DNA of 64,000 bases from Butyrivibrio sp. Su6 (GTDB lineage: Bacteria; Bacillota; Clostridia; Lachnospirales; Lachnospiraceae). The first letter of the stretch is position 1. Every line of letters begins with the position of its first letter. Where the stretch lies: the NCBI RefSeq assembly GCF_900108105.1, contig NZ_FNUR01000003.1, positions 310,001-374,000 on the forward strand, given 5' to 3'. The notes beneath the pieces were generated by a model. That model did not search any database. It saw only the letters and a program-made list of their open reading frames with translations, and was not told the DNA's origin. The position numbers were made by a program, and so were the translations under genes. Positions 37,084 through 45,582 of this stretch are shown piece after piece.

Positions 37084-38334
37084 TCACCTCATAGATATAT
37101 ATCCATTTGTATCAAGAGTAATCCCCGGTGACATTCCGGCCATTTCATTAAGTATCCTAAGTCTCTCATCATCAGCGGGTTCATATACTGAACAACCACT
37201 CTGTATCGCCGGTACAAACTGGATATTCACAACGCCATCTTTATGCAGCGTTGTCAGGATCATTCCAGTATCCTGTGTCTTGGAGTTAAAAATGTAATTG
37301 CCAAGGCTGTATATAACCGGAACACCATTCACATAATCAATTTTTTGAAGCACATGTGGATGAGCTCCAACTATCAGATTGGCCCCTGCATCAGCAATTT
37401 CTTTTGCCTGATCCACCTGAAGATAATCTATTTCAGAAGTACTCTCTGTTCCCCAATGAATAAAAACGATAACATAAGCATTCTTTTCTCTTGCCTCTCT
37501 AACTTTTTGAAGCAACAGAGCATCATTTAGACATCTGAAAACACCGGGAGCAGACTCCGTAGCCCCTTTTGTATCAGGATTATCAAGTCTTTCTATCTGA
37601 GTTGCGCATATGATAGCGATTCTCATTCCGCTACTTGTAATGTAGTACACAGGGTGTGATGCTTCCTCTATGTTGTTACCCGCTCCTGCATAAGTAACGC
37701 TTACACTGTCAAGCGTATCCATTGTATCAAGAAGAGCCTGTTCTCCATAGTCATAGGCATGATTGTTTGCAAGGCCAACAATATCAACTCCCATCTCATT
37801 AAGAATTGAAGCTGTTTCAGGTCTAGCTCTGAAGGTATAAGTTTTTCCCTCAGTAGGAGTTCCTCCATAGGAATATGGAAATTCGTTGTTAACCATCATA
37901 ATATCAGCAGCTCTCATTTTTTCAAGAAGGCTCTGACTCACAACTCCTTCAGCAGAATTCCCTGCATTCTTGAACGCATTGCCAACTGCATAATTATCAT
38001 CAAACAGAATATCTCCGGCAAAACCAATAGTAACAGAATCGTCAGATGAAGTCTCAATCACATGAGTGTATGCTTTATCTTCTTCAGGAATAATCAATTC
38101 TTCTTCCGCCTGCTCACCTTCGGATACCACAACGTTTTCGACCACTCCGGCTTCAGGTATTTTTTCCCATCCACTTGCCAGCTTTACTTCTCCGGCATCA
38201 TCATGCTCACCAAGTCTCTTTATGACAAACAAAGAAGGAATTCCAACTATAAGTATGATCGACAAGGTTAATAAGAATACCCTTATAGCAGAAGTTCCGT
38301 TTGTGTTTTTATCATAGTCATATTCATGTCTCAT
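37084..38334 (-). CDS. CapA-family protein (poly-gamma-glutamate synthesis CapA-like, metallophosphatase fold)
   Basis: 416 residues from the ATG at 38334; the longer reading starts at a TTG. One membrane segment (about 17-37) anchors an outside domain. CapA signatures: 'TIGFAGDILFDD' (about 105-116), 'MVNNEFPYS' , 'VGLANNHAYDYG' (about 190-201), 'VIVFIHWGTES' (about 290), 'GAHPHVLQ' and 'VIYSLGNYIF'. These supply the metal-binding Asp, Asn, His set. CapA proteins act in capsule polymer handling or cell-wall glutamate chemistry; no capBC genes are here. The gene interrupts the usual rplKA-rplJL order and has its own gap on either side. Confidence 0.85.
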   Translation of the reverse strand: MRHEYDYDKNTNGTSAIRVFLLTLSIILIVGIPSLFVIKRLGEHDDAGEVKLASGWEKIPEAGVVENVVVSEGEQAEEELIIPEEDKAYTHVIETSSDDSVTIGFAGDILFDDNYAVGNAFKNAGNSAEGVVSQSLLEKMRAADIMMVNNEFPYSYGGTPTEGKTYTFRARPETASILNEMGVDIVGLANNHAYDYGEQALLDTMDTLDSVSVTYAGAGNNIEEASHPVYYITSSGMRIAIICATQIERLDNPDTKGATESAPGVFRCLNDALLLQKVREAREKNAYVIVFIHWGTESTSEIDYLQVDQAKEIADAGANLIVGAHPHVLQKIDYVNGVPVIYSLGNYIFNSKTQDTGMILTTLHKDGVVNIQFVPAIQSGCSVYEPADDERLRILNEMAGMSPGITLDTNGYISMR

Positions 38335-38412
38335 TATTTTATAATACCACAATATATTGTGGTTTTCTAATATTCCATAATCAAGAAGACTACCCTGCTC
38401 AATTCTGAATAT

Positions 38413-38444
38413 AAAAAGAAGCGAACCGCAATGCGATTCGCTTC
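38413..38444 (-). terminator. Terminator after rplA
   Basis: GAAGCGAACCGCA (38418-38430) pairs with TGCGATTCGCTTC (38432-38444) and a T-run follows on the minus strand. It closes the rpmG-secE-nusG-rplK-rplA unit before the capA-like gene. Confidence 0.88.
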
Positions 38445-38463
38445 ATACTTGCATTTATGCAAA

Positions 38464-39153
38464 TTAATACTTGTTTGATACAACCTTTACGCCAGGTCCC
38501 ATTGTTGTAGCAAGAGTAATGCTCTTGAGGTACTGACCCTTTACAGATGAAGGCTTAGCCTTTGAGATAGCATCCATAAGTGCGTTAAAGTTCTGTTCAA
38601 GCTGCTCCTCTGAGAAAGAAGCTTTTCCAACTGGAACGTGGATGATGTTAGCCTTGTCAAGTCTGTACTCGATCTTACCAGCCTTGATATCGTTAACAGC
38701 CTTTGTAACATCCATTGTAACTGTACCAGCCTTAGGGTTTGGCATGAGACCCTTAGGTCCGAGAACTTTACCAAGACGTCCTACAACGCCCATCATGTCA
38801 GGTGTTGCAACTACAACATCAAAGTCAAGCCATCCTTCGTTCTGGATCTTTGGAATAAGTTCCTCACCGCCAACGAAATCTGCACCTGCAGCCTGAGCCT
38901 CGTCAAGCTTTGTGCCCTTAGCGAATACAAGAACTTTAACAGTCTTACCTGTTCCGTTAGGAAGAACAACTGCGCCTCTGATCTGCTGATCAGCATGACG
39001 GCTGTCACAACCTGTTCTGATGTGAACTTCTACAGTCTCATCAAATTTTGCAGTAGCTGACTTCTTAACAAGAGCTATTGCATCAGCGGCTTCATACTGC
39101 TGTGTCTTATCAATAAGCTTAGCAGCTTCAACGTATTTCTTTCCGTGTTTCAT
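38464..39153 (-). CDS. rplA: 50S ribosomal protein L1
   Basis: 229 residues, normal length. Binds 23S rRNA at the L1 stalk; also able to bind its own mRNA in many bacteria. '[35 protein letters not shown]' region split as '[13 protein letters not shown]' and '[12 protein letters not shown]' (about 35-70), '[12 protein letters not shown]' (about 129-140) and '[19 protein letters not shown]' are intact. It starts 13 bp after rplK and is followed by a strong terminator. Confidence 0.98.
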   Translation of the reverse strand: MKHGKKYVEAAKLIDKTQQYEAADAIALVKKSATAKFDETVEVHIRTGCDSRHADQQIRGAVVLPNGTGKTVKVLVFAKGTKLDEAQAAGADFVGGEELIPKIQNEGWLDFDVVVATPDMMGVVGRLGKVLGPKGLMPNPKAGTVTMDVTKAVNDIKAGKIEYRLDKANIIHVPVGKASFSEEQLEQNFNALMDAISKAKPSSVKGQYLKSITLATTMGPGVKVVSNKY

Positions 39154-39166
39154 CTCTCATCCTCCA

Positions 39167-39592
39167 TCAGTCTTCTACTACGATTCCCATACTACGTGCT
39201 GTACCAGCGATCATGCTCATAGCACCATCGATGTCAACAGCGTTGAGGTCAGGCATCTTTGTCTCTGCAATCTTTCTAATTTCTTCCTTAGAAATCTTTG
39301 CAACCTTAGTCTTGTTAGGAACTCCTGAACCCTTCTGGATCTTAGCTGCCTTCTTAAGAAGAACTGCAGCAGGTGGAGTCTTTGTGATGAATGTGAAACT
39401 TCTGTCTGCATAAACTGTGATAACAACAGGGATGATAACGTCACCCTTATCTGCTGTCTGTGCGTTGAACTGCTTTGTGAATTCAACGATGTTTACACCA
39501 TGCTGACCAAGTGCTGGTCCAACTGGTGGTGCTGGTGTTGCTTTACCAGCCTGGATCTGTAACTTAATGTATCCTTCGACTTTCTTTGCCAT
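39167..39592 (-). CDS. rplK: 50S ribosomal protein L11
   Basis: 141 residues from the ATG at 39592, which has AGGAGG 7 nt upstream; the open frame continues upstream into the structured leader but that part is not coding. L11 binds the GTPase-associated region of 23S rRNA. '[26 protein letters not shown]' region (about 9-34) and '[12 protein letters not shown]' (about 74-85) are intact. Co-transcribed with rplA. Confidence 0.97.
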   Translation of the reverse strand: MAKKVEGYIKLQIQAGKATPAPPVGPALGQHGVNIVEFTKQFNAQTADKGDVIIPVVITVYADRSFTFITKTPPAAVLLKKAAKIQKGSGVPNKTKVAKISKEEIRKIAETKMPDLNAVDIDGAMSMIAGTARSMGIVVED

Positions 39593-39604
39593 AATGGCAC
39601 CTCC

Positions 39605-39775
39605 TGAAAATATGTGGTCGGACGCAATCCCCACAATGGTCTTGCTCCCAGCGGTTCGGTTCAACAGCCTCGAGAAAACCTCGGCTGGAACCTATCGCAG
39701 GGGCAAAACCAACATCGAGCGGAATACGCTCGATGGGTTTTGCTCCCACTCAGCGGTTACGTGCAATCTGTGATT
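39605..39775 (-). promoter_or_regulatory. Structured leader between nusG and rplK (probable r-protein leader)
   Basis: The minus strand carries two direct copies of AACCGCT(GAGT)GGGAGCAA-A/G-ACC, near 39758-39736 and 39656-39637. A long hairpin pairs GGGCAAAACC..CATCGAGCG with CGCTCGATG.GGTTTTGC.CCC (39700-39748). A second stem, CAGCC..GGCTG, lies at 39665-39687. Position, just before rplK-rplA, suggests autogenous control by L1 or L11. I cannot name the family with certainty. Confidence 0.55.
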
Positions 39776-39815
39776 GCTATATATTCAAATGCTCACGCAT
39801 CGAATATCTAAAATA

Positions 39816-40439
39816 TTATGAATCAATCTTTCTAACTTCTGCGAAACTGATCTCAACCGGAGTCTCGCGGCCAAACAGATCAACATTGATTGTAGCTGTC
39901 TGTTTACCAAAGTCCATTCTCTGAACAACACCGGCAGTGTCTTTCCAAACACCGGCAACAACAGCGATTTCATCACCAACTGAGAAATCAACAGAAATTG
40001 TATCAGTCTTGATTCCGAGAGGTTTAATCTCTGCATCTGTAAGCGGAACTGGTTTGCTTCCCGGTCCAACGAACCCTGTAACTCCACGTGTATTACGAAC
40101 TACGTACCAAGTTTCGTCATTCATATCCATGTTGACAAGAACATAGCCAGGGAACATTTTTCTCTGCACATTCTTGCGCACACCATTCTTAACTTCAACA
40201 ACATCCTGCAGAGGAACTCTAACCTCAAAAATCTGATTCTCAAGATGTCTATTAACAATAGCGCTCTCAAGATTGGCCTTTACTTTGTTCTCATATCCTG
40301 AATATGTATGAACAACATACCAATGAGCATTCTCGTTGACAGACTCTGCAACAGGTGCTTCAGCCTCCTCATTAACAGGAGCTTCTGCATTTTCTAACTG
40401 CTCATCAGATTCAAAAGACTTTTCCATTTCTTCTGACAT
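39816..40439 (-). CDS. nusG: Transcription antitermination/elongation factor NusG
   Basis: 207 residues. The NGN domain begins at 'HWYVVHTYSGYENKVKANLE' (about 39-58) and contains 'KMFPGYVLVNMDM' (about 93-105); the KOW domain holds 'VGDEIAVVAGVWKDTAGVV' (about 154-172). An acidic N-terminal extension of about 37 residues ('ESDEQLENAEAPVNEE') precedes the NGN domain, longer than in most NusG. It lies 15 bp after secE. Confidence 0.97.
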   Translation of the reverse strand: MSEEMEKSFESDEQLENAEAPVNEEAEAPVAESVNENAHWYVVHTYSGYENKVKANLESAIVNRHLENQIFEVRVPLQDVVEVKNGVRKNVQRKMFPGYVLVNMDMNDETWYVVRNTRGVTGFVGPGSKPVPLTDAEIKPLGIKTDTISVDFSVGDEIAVVAGVWKDTAGVVQRMDFGKQTATINVDLFGRETPVEISFAEVRKIDS

Positions 40440-40454
40440 ATTATCTCCTTTAAA

Positions 40455-40751
40455 TTAGAATATAGATGTTATGAAATTCATACCATATTCAAACACATAG
40501 TCCAATACAGCGATAAGAGCACAACAAATGATTGATACAGCAACAACTGCTGTTGTCTGTTTGATCACATCATCCTTAGTTGGCCAAATAATCTTACCAA
40601 ACTCCGCCTTAACCCCAGTAAAGAAATCACCAATCTTAGTGATCACTGCACCGATCTTTCCAAGAAGTCCGTTTTTTGATTTCTTGTTTTTCTTGGCAGA
40701 AGAGCTCTTAGTCTGCTCAGACTTGTTATCTACTACCTTGGTCTCTTCCAT
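40455..40751 (-). CDS. secE: Preprotein translocase subunit SecE
   Basis: 98 residues. Single C-terminal membrane helix (about 70-92) preceded by the amphipathic 'KAEFGKIIWPTKDDVIKQTTAVV' region (about 49-71), the conserved SecE core. The N-terminal ~35 residues are Lys/Ser-rich and charged. It partners SecY; SecA, encoded at the other end of the window, drives the channel. Between rpmG and nusG, the usual bacterial order. Confidence 0.96.
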   Translation of the reverse strand: MEETKVVDNKSEQTKSSSAKKNKKSKNGLLGKIGAVITKIGDFFTGVKAEFGKIIWPTKDDVIKQTTAVVAVSIICCALIAVLDYVFEYGMNFITSIF

Positions 40752-40783
40752 ACCCGTAGTCTCCCTCCTAATAAGGAATGAAA

Positions 40784-40933
40784 TTACTTTGTTTCCTTGT
40801 GTAATGTATGCTTCTTGCAGAATGGGCAGTACTTCTTCATCTCAACACGATCAGGATGTGTCTTCTTATCCTTTGTTGTGTCATAGTTACGATTCTTGCA
40901 ATCTGTACATGCTAATGTAATTCTTGTACGCAT
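40784..40933 (-). CDS. rpmG: 50S ribosomal protein L33
   Basis: 49 residues, a normal length for L33: starts '[22 protein letters not shown]' (in two parts: '[17 protein letters not shown]', '[12 protein letters not shown]') and ends '[14 protein letters not shown]'. Two CxxC pairs (Cys9/12 and Cys36/39) show the zinc-binding form. GGAGGTGAG precedes the ATG. It opens the rpmG-secE-nusG group. Too short for most ORF cut-offs. Confidence 0.96.
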   Translation of the reverse strand: MRTRITLACTDCKNRNYDTTKDKKTHPDRVEMKKYCPFCKKHTLHKETK

Positions 40934-41000
40934 AATCTCACCTCCGGTGTGTTCTAATTATCTTAACTTTGCGCCTTTTATCATCATTTTTTTGCATAAA

Positions 41001-41030
41001 AAAAAGACGTAAATCTTTAGTCGCTTGTCT
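41001..41030 (-). terminator. Weak terminator candidate after the GT2-GtrA gene
   Basis: On the minus strand AAAGA..TCTTT is followed by a long T-run (TTTTTTTATGC). The stem is short, so read-through into rpmG is possible. Confidence 0.4.
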
Positions 41031-41067
41031 AATATATCATAGTAACTAATCTTAGTCAATGACTTTT

Positions 41068-42114
41068 TTATTTATAAACAATTTCTCTCTGAACGATAAA
41101 GCTAAGCAAAAACAAGACGCAGTCAACAGGCACCTTAACAACTATTTCCGGCACACCGCCAAACAATCCATGTCCTACCGTTACAAAGAAACCGCTAAGA
41201 AGCATAATGCATACTGCAAGAACAAAATATTTGACCGCAGCATTAAATTTACTTCCTTTTCCTTTGAATACAATGCCATAATTAATTGCAAAATTGTAAA
41301 TCGCAGAAATAACTCTGGCCAGGATTGTTGAGAGCATAATATACCCGATTGCCATCGGAACGTTTCTGAATATGGCGCAGAATATACTGAACATCACCAT
41401 GTCGACAACGCTTGACGACAAAGAAGAAAACAAAAACTTAAGGAAAATAGCATAAATCCTGATTGAATCAACTATCGGATTAAAGTGGCTGGACTTATTC
41501 TCTTCTAAATATATAGTGCTGATAGGCACCTCGATTATAGGCACTCCCTGATCCTTTGTAGCTATCAGCATATTAGTCTCGAACTCAAAGCGTTCCCCAT
41601 CCTCAGTCAAAAGATATTTCATAAAGGAAGGCCCAATTCCCCTGAGCCCGGTCTGAGTATCACTGATCGATAGTCCCACAAGCAGCTTCATTATCCTGCG
41701 TGTAACCTTGTTTCCAAATACGGACCTTGCAGGTATTCCGCTTTCATCAAAATTTCTCACGCCCAGTACAAGAGCCTTAGGATCAGTCAAAAGAGCTTCC
41801 ATACACTTTTTAATATCTGAAACCGTGTGCTGTCCGTCGGAATCAGCAGTGATAACTCCCGCCAGATCCTCATATTCATTAAGGCAATAGTTAAAGGCAG
41901 TCTTAAGTGCTCTGCCCTTTCCCATATTGACCGCATGCTCAAGGACAATGGCCCCGCTCTTTTTAACACTGTCAAAAATGTGGCCAAATTTTACTTTATC
42001 CGAGCCATCATTTACAACAACAACGGGGCCTACTGAAGCGCTATTTAATTCATCCACCAGCTTTATCAGCTTCTCATCCGGTTCGTAAGCCGGAATTATA
42101 ATCGGTATATTCAT
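41068..42114 (-). CDS. Family 2 glycosyltransferase fused to a GtrA-like membrane domain
   Basis: 348 residues. Residues 1-~215 form a polyprenyl-phosphate sugar transferase-like GT2 domain: 'IIPAYEPDEKLIKL' (about 5-18), 'VVVNDGSDK' (about 31-39), the metal-binding 'TADSDGQH' (about 89-96) and 'TQTGLRGIG'. Residues ~225-348 contain about four membrane helices with the GtrA pattern ('FLFSSLSSSVVDMVMFSIF', 'NYGIVFKGKG'). The enzyme probably loads a sugar onto undecaprenyl phosphate and the GtrA part may help flip it. Start overlaps the upstream gene's stop by 4 bp (ATGA), so the two are translationally coupled. Confidence 0.85.
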   Translation of the reverse strand: MNIPIIIPAYEPDEKLIKLVDELNSASVGPVVVVNDGSDKVKFGHIFDSVKKSGAIVLEHAVNMGKGRALKTAFNYCLNEYEDLAGVITADSDGQHTVSDIKKCMEALLTDPKALVLGVRNFDESGIPARSVFGNKVTRRIMKLLVGLSISDTQTGLRGIGPSFMKYLLTEDGERFEFETNMLIATKDQGVPIIEVPISTIYLEENKSSHFNPIVDSIRIYAIFLKFLFSSLSSSVVDMVMFSIFCAIFRNVPMAIGYIMLSTILARVISAIYNFAINYGIVFKGKGSKFNAAVKYFVLAVCIMLLSGFFVTVGHGLFGGVPEIVVKVPVDCVLFLLSFIVQREIVYK

Positions 42115-43952
42115 ATTGAAGTAAGAACAACTCCCTCTTCACTTATTTCAATTTTATAAACGGTGCATGGAGTAAACTCTTCTCCTTCCTTCATCAGGGG
42201 AGAAAAAAGATCTTTTGCCATTCCATCCGCATCTTCCACATATAAATATGAAGCATGGCTTGTTACTATCTTGCCCGCCATGTCCGCAGAGCTCTCCTGT
42301 TCAGCCAGATAACCGTCATATACAAGGGCCACAGGTGAAGCCTCTTTACTTATATAAGTGTCATGAACCCATGTGTATGTATGGCCGTCTCGCATGACAA
42401 GAACACGTTTTCCCCAAAGGCTCTCATTTTGCGCAACTTTATCCACTAAAATCCTGCCTTCATCACCAACCATATCATAACAATAATTTATGTTTTCCTC
42501 TACACTTTTTCTGTAGCCAAGCAAGTGCTTGTAAACGCCCGTATAATCAGCAGTCAAAAGAACAAACAAAAGAAATGCGATTCCTATCCTCATTCCACTC
42601 TTTTGCGGTATCTTACCACTCCTGTCACAAAAAGCCCCCATTAAAAGATAGAAACCTCCAAGAGCAAAGGGACAGGCATACCTTGCGATGGAAACAGCCA
42701 TGGCATAAGCATCCAGGTACTGATCTTCCGTCTGAAATATAGAAATATGAGCAAGGAATATGATCCCGTAGCATAAAAGTCCAGATATCACCAGAAAAAT
42801 CGCAACTTTCTTTGCCTCTGTTTTCTCAAAGATTCCACTTTTCATTAAGACAAAAAGAAATACTGCCAGAACCAGGACTGCAACGCCTGTAGAGATATCA
42901 AATGTAAGATTTGAATCCGCATGCATAGGCATTGTCCAAAATCCCTCTATGAAGTATCTTGCCTTTTCCATTGTGTTTTGTGGCGCAGTGTAGGTTCCGG
43001 ATGTTGCCATACGAAGCCCCGCTCCGGTCAGCTTTGCAACTCTTCGGTTGATAAGGCAGAACAGCAGCCAGCTTACATAAAATCCACCTGATACAGCACC
43101 GGTTATCAGTATTTTCCAGCTCTTTTTCCTGGTTATAAGGTAAAAGAGAAATGCAAATATCGCCCACTCTACGCCCACAGACTTAGTCAGGAAAAGAACT
43201 GCCGAGTACAGCGTGATCCTGATATAGTAAAAATTCTCGCCAACCATTTCCTGTTCATAAATGGCAAGAAGAAGGGCTCCGTACACAATTCCCATGGTTA
43301 TATCAGCAGGTGTTCCGTAATATATTATCCCATTAAATACCCCGGGCAAAAGAGCTACCGATGCAAAACAAATCAACAGAAGAGCGGCTTTTTTTGCCCC
43401 TCTGCAATTAAATCCATCCTCTGCCCACTTTTTCAGCCTGCCTGCTAGTGGCATGAGAAAAGTTAGATTTAATGCAAAATAGCCTGCAAATTGGAGGCTC
43501 TCATTATAACTTCCGGAACTTATCTGTAAAAAGAGCCATTTAAATATTGATGTAACAGGTGGATAATCCCCAAACTCAGGAGAAACATTTCCATATTTTC
43601 CCGGAAATCCATTCATATAAAAAAGCTGTTTGGCATCAGATGACCAAAAATTAATGTCATCCCACCAGGAGAAAACCTGCTGCCCTGTAAGAAGGGTAAC
43701 TGCAGCCACCGTTACCACAAACATAAGCAAAAGCGGGTCAAATACATATTTCTTTAGCCTAAATACCACCACAACAAATATAAGTCCAATAACCCCAATC
43801 AGCTTCATGCCCCTAAAAAAAGCAAGAACATAAAGAAGCAGAATTGTAACCGAGCCGGAAAGGGCTATTCCATCGCCAACACTCACTTTATATCTATCAG
43901 CTATGCAGACACTTAAAAGCAGCATAGCCACAATCGTCATCACAAATATCAT
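42111..43952 (-). CDS. Polytopic membrane protein, probable GT-C-type glycosyltransferase
   Basis: 613 residues with about 12 hydrophobic segments and a hydrophilic C-terminal ~120 residues that should face outside. The first outside loop holds 'SWWDDINFWSSDAKQLFYMNGFPGKYGN' region (about 90-118), where the 'WDDINFW' acidic pair resembles the Asp-rich loop of GT-C enzymes that use polyprenyl-phosphate sugars. Coupled to the GT2-GtrA gene, which could make its lipid-linked donor. Acceptor unknown. No ribosome site stronger than the coupled arrangement was needed for the call. Confidence 0.72.
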   Translation of the reverse strand: MIFVMTIVAMLLLSVCIADRYKVSVGDGIALSGSVTILLLYVLAFFRGMKLIGVIGLIFVVVVFRLKKYVFDPLLLMFVVTVAAVTLLTGQQVFSWWDDINFWSSDAKQLFYMNGFPGKYGNVSPEFGDYPPVTSIFKWLFLQISSGSYNESLQFAGYFALNLTFLMPLAGRLKKWAEDGFNCRGAKKAALLLICFASVALLPGVFNGIIYYGTPADITMGIVYGALLLAIYEQEMVGENFYYIRITLYSAVLFLTKSVGVEWAIFAFLFYLITRKKSWKILITGAVSGGFYVSWLLFCLINRRVAKLTGAGLRMATSGTYTAPQNTMEKARYFIEGFWTMPMHADSNLTFDISTGVAVLVLAVFLFVLMKSGIFEKTEAKKVAIFLVISGLLCYGIIFLAHISIFQTEDQYLDAYAMAVSIARYACPFALGGFYLLMGAFCDRSGKIPQKSGMRIGIAFLLFVLLTADYTGVYKHLLGYRKSVEENINYCYDMVGDEGRILVDKVAQNESLWGKRVLVMRDGHTYTWVHDTYISKEASPVALVYDGYLAEQESSADMAGKIVTSHASYLYVEDADGMAKDLFSPLMKEGEEFTPCTVYKIEISEEGVVLTSI

Positions 43953-44010
43953 CAGTTTTTTACCTCACTTACGCCATTATACACGATAGAGTAAATCCCC
44001 ACAAATGCAA

Positions 44011-44043
44011 AGAAGCGGCATACACATGATGTACGCCGCTTCT
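44011..44043 (-). terminator. Terminator after the FliD-like gene
   Basis: AGAAGCGGCATAC (44011-44023) pairs with GTACGCCGCTTCT (44031-44043) around a 7-nt loop. On the minus strand CTTTG follows. The stem is strong, the T-tract poor. Confidence 0.65.
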
Positions 44044-44094
44044 ATATATTATTTCAAGTCACCTTCCTGCAGAAAAGGTAACTTAAGCGCGATC

Positions 44095-45399
44095 TCAGCA
44101 ATAATTATTGAACATCATTCCTGAGTACTCGCTTGTAATATACGGTGATGCTGTGTTGTCCCTGCTGTCCGGATTCTTATAATTAACAACCGGCCTGTCG
44201 ACATATTTCATAGGGTCAACAGCTATATCTTTTGCCTTATTTATAAGTGCATCTGTAAAGTTTCTGATCGGCTTAAGCATTTCATCATTCTGAAGCCCTG
44301 CTACCGCCTGATGCAGCATTTCGTCATCTATAGAGATGGTTCCTTCACCCTCAAGCTTAATTCCCATATCCTCTATGCCTGACATATACTGCCTTGCAAT
44401 GCCTATTGCCTCACTCTTTAGCTTGTCACTCTTAAACTTCGCATCCTGCTTACCTGATGCTTCGAGCACGAACTTATTGTAATTATCAACAAGAGACGAA
44501 ATATGCTTTACCAGCGCCTCGTTATCTCTTTTAACCCCTACACTTACAGGCGATGTAGTAATATCTTTTATCTGAATATCAAACTTACCGCCAACCGTAA
44601 AATGATTGGATATAGCCATCCTGTCTTCACCATTCAAGGTAAAGTGCGCGTTTGCTGCAGGTGAGGATATCTGGTCAAGTCCAAGAGCTGCAACAGAACC
44701 TGTCGCAAGTTCGCCGGAGGACTCATAAACTTCAAACTGACTGTTCTCACCGGTCCTGATACCGGTGTGGGTGCCTCCTATCTGAAGCGCCGCCCTGTTA
44801 TCACCGCTCTCTACAACCTCGGCATTAAGCCCTATTCCCGCCCTGTTAATGAGCTTTTCAAGCTTCTGAAGAACATCTATATTCTTATCAGACTGATAAA
44901 CACTGAACTGGAACTCATATTCCTGTTTATCAATCCTGACATCAAATGCGTAATTATCAGGTAAAAGAACTGACGAAGAATCCTTTACTATAAATTTACC
45001 GGTATTGGTCTGACCTGTAGCAAGCTGCGAAACTTCAATATCAAAACCTGCGCTGCCAACATCGTCATCCGGAGTTTTGCCAATATAAGAAGCATCCACC
45101 TTTTCGTCGTCTGACGTAAACGCAGAGGTATGATTAAGCGAAGACTTATCTTCCTGATTACTAAGGCTAAAGATATTGCCCTGAAGAAGTCTTGCTTTTT
45201 CTTTTATCTCAATCGCATCGTTGCGGGTTATATCATCGTCCGTTAACAAATACAGAGGGGACTGTTTATTGATTTTTGCAATAGATTTATACACATCCCG
45301 AAGCTCATCCTTGCGATGCGCATCAGCCTGTGTAACATCTTTAGAAACGTAATCTTGTATGAAATGGTTGTAAACGCCATTTAAAGAAACGCCTGCCAT
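44095..45399 (-). CDS. FliD-like flagellar filament cap protein
   Basis: 434 residues from the ATG at 45399 (GGAGGGG 6 nt upstream). FliD-type features: 'FDIEVSQLATGQTNTGKFIV' (about 120-139), the 'xVxQLAxxQ' start of the FliD N-terminal domain, and 'VGVKRDNEALVKHISSLVDNYNKFV' (about 288-312) of the C-terminal domain. The order is odd, because ~115 residues precede the FliD N domain. FliD caps the growing flagellum and is exported by the flagellar system; no signal peptide is present. No other flagellar gene is in the window. Neighbouring sugar genes suggest flagellar glycosylation, by context only. Confidence 0.7.
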   Translation of the reverse strand: MAGVSLNGVYNHFIQDYVSKDVTQADAHRKDELRDVYKSIAKINKQSPLYLLTDDDITRNDAIEIKEKARLLQGNIFSLSNQEDKSSLNHTSAFTSDDEKVDASYIGKTPDDDVGSAGFDIEVSQLATGQTNTGKFIVKDSSSVLLPDNYAFDVRIDKQEYEFQFSVYQSDKNIDVLQKLEKLINRAGIGLNAEVVESGDNRAALQIGGTHTGIRTGENSQFEVYESSGELATGSVAALGLDQISSPAANAHFTLNGEDRMAISNHFTVGGKFDIQIKDITTSPVSVGVKRDNEALVKHISSLVDNYNKFVLEASGKQDAKFKSDKLKSEAIGIARQYMSGIEDMGIKLEGEGTISIDDEMLHQAVAGLQNDEMLKPIRNFTDALINKAKDIAVDPMKYVDRPVVNYKNPDSRDNTASPYITSEYSGMMFNNYC

Positions 45400-45582
45400 A
45401 TGTAGCCCCTCCTTTCTTCCTTGATAACGTACGAGTCCTTTCCTCTGCCATTCCATTGGCATCTATCGCACGAGGGCACATCTAGCCACCTTTAGTTACT
45501 TATATATTCACCTAAAAGTGCAAATAAGTCAATAAACATATTCGAAATAAAAATTAAAAAAGCATAAATTATTGTAATATGA

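Noticed and set aside
45400..45500. Sigma-28 promoter before the FliD-like gene
   Set aside because: TAAAGG and GCGATAG-like elements exist but their spacing is far from the required ~15 bp.
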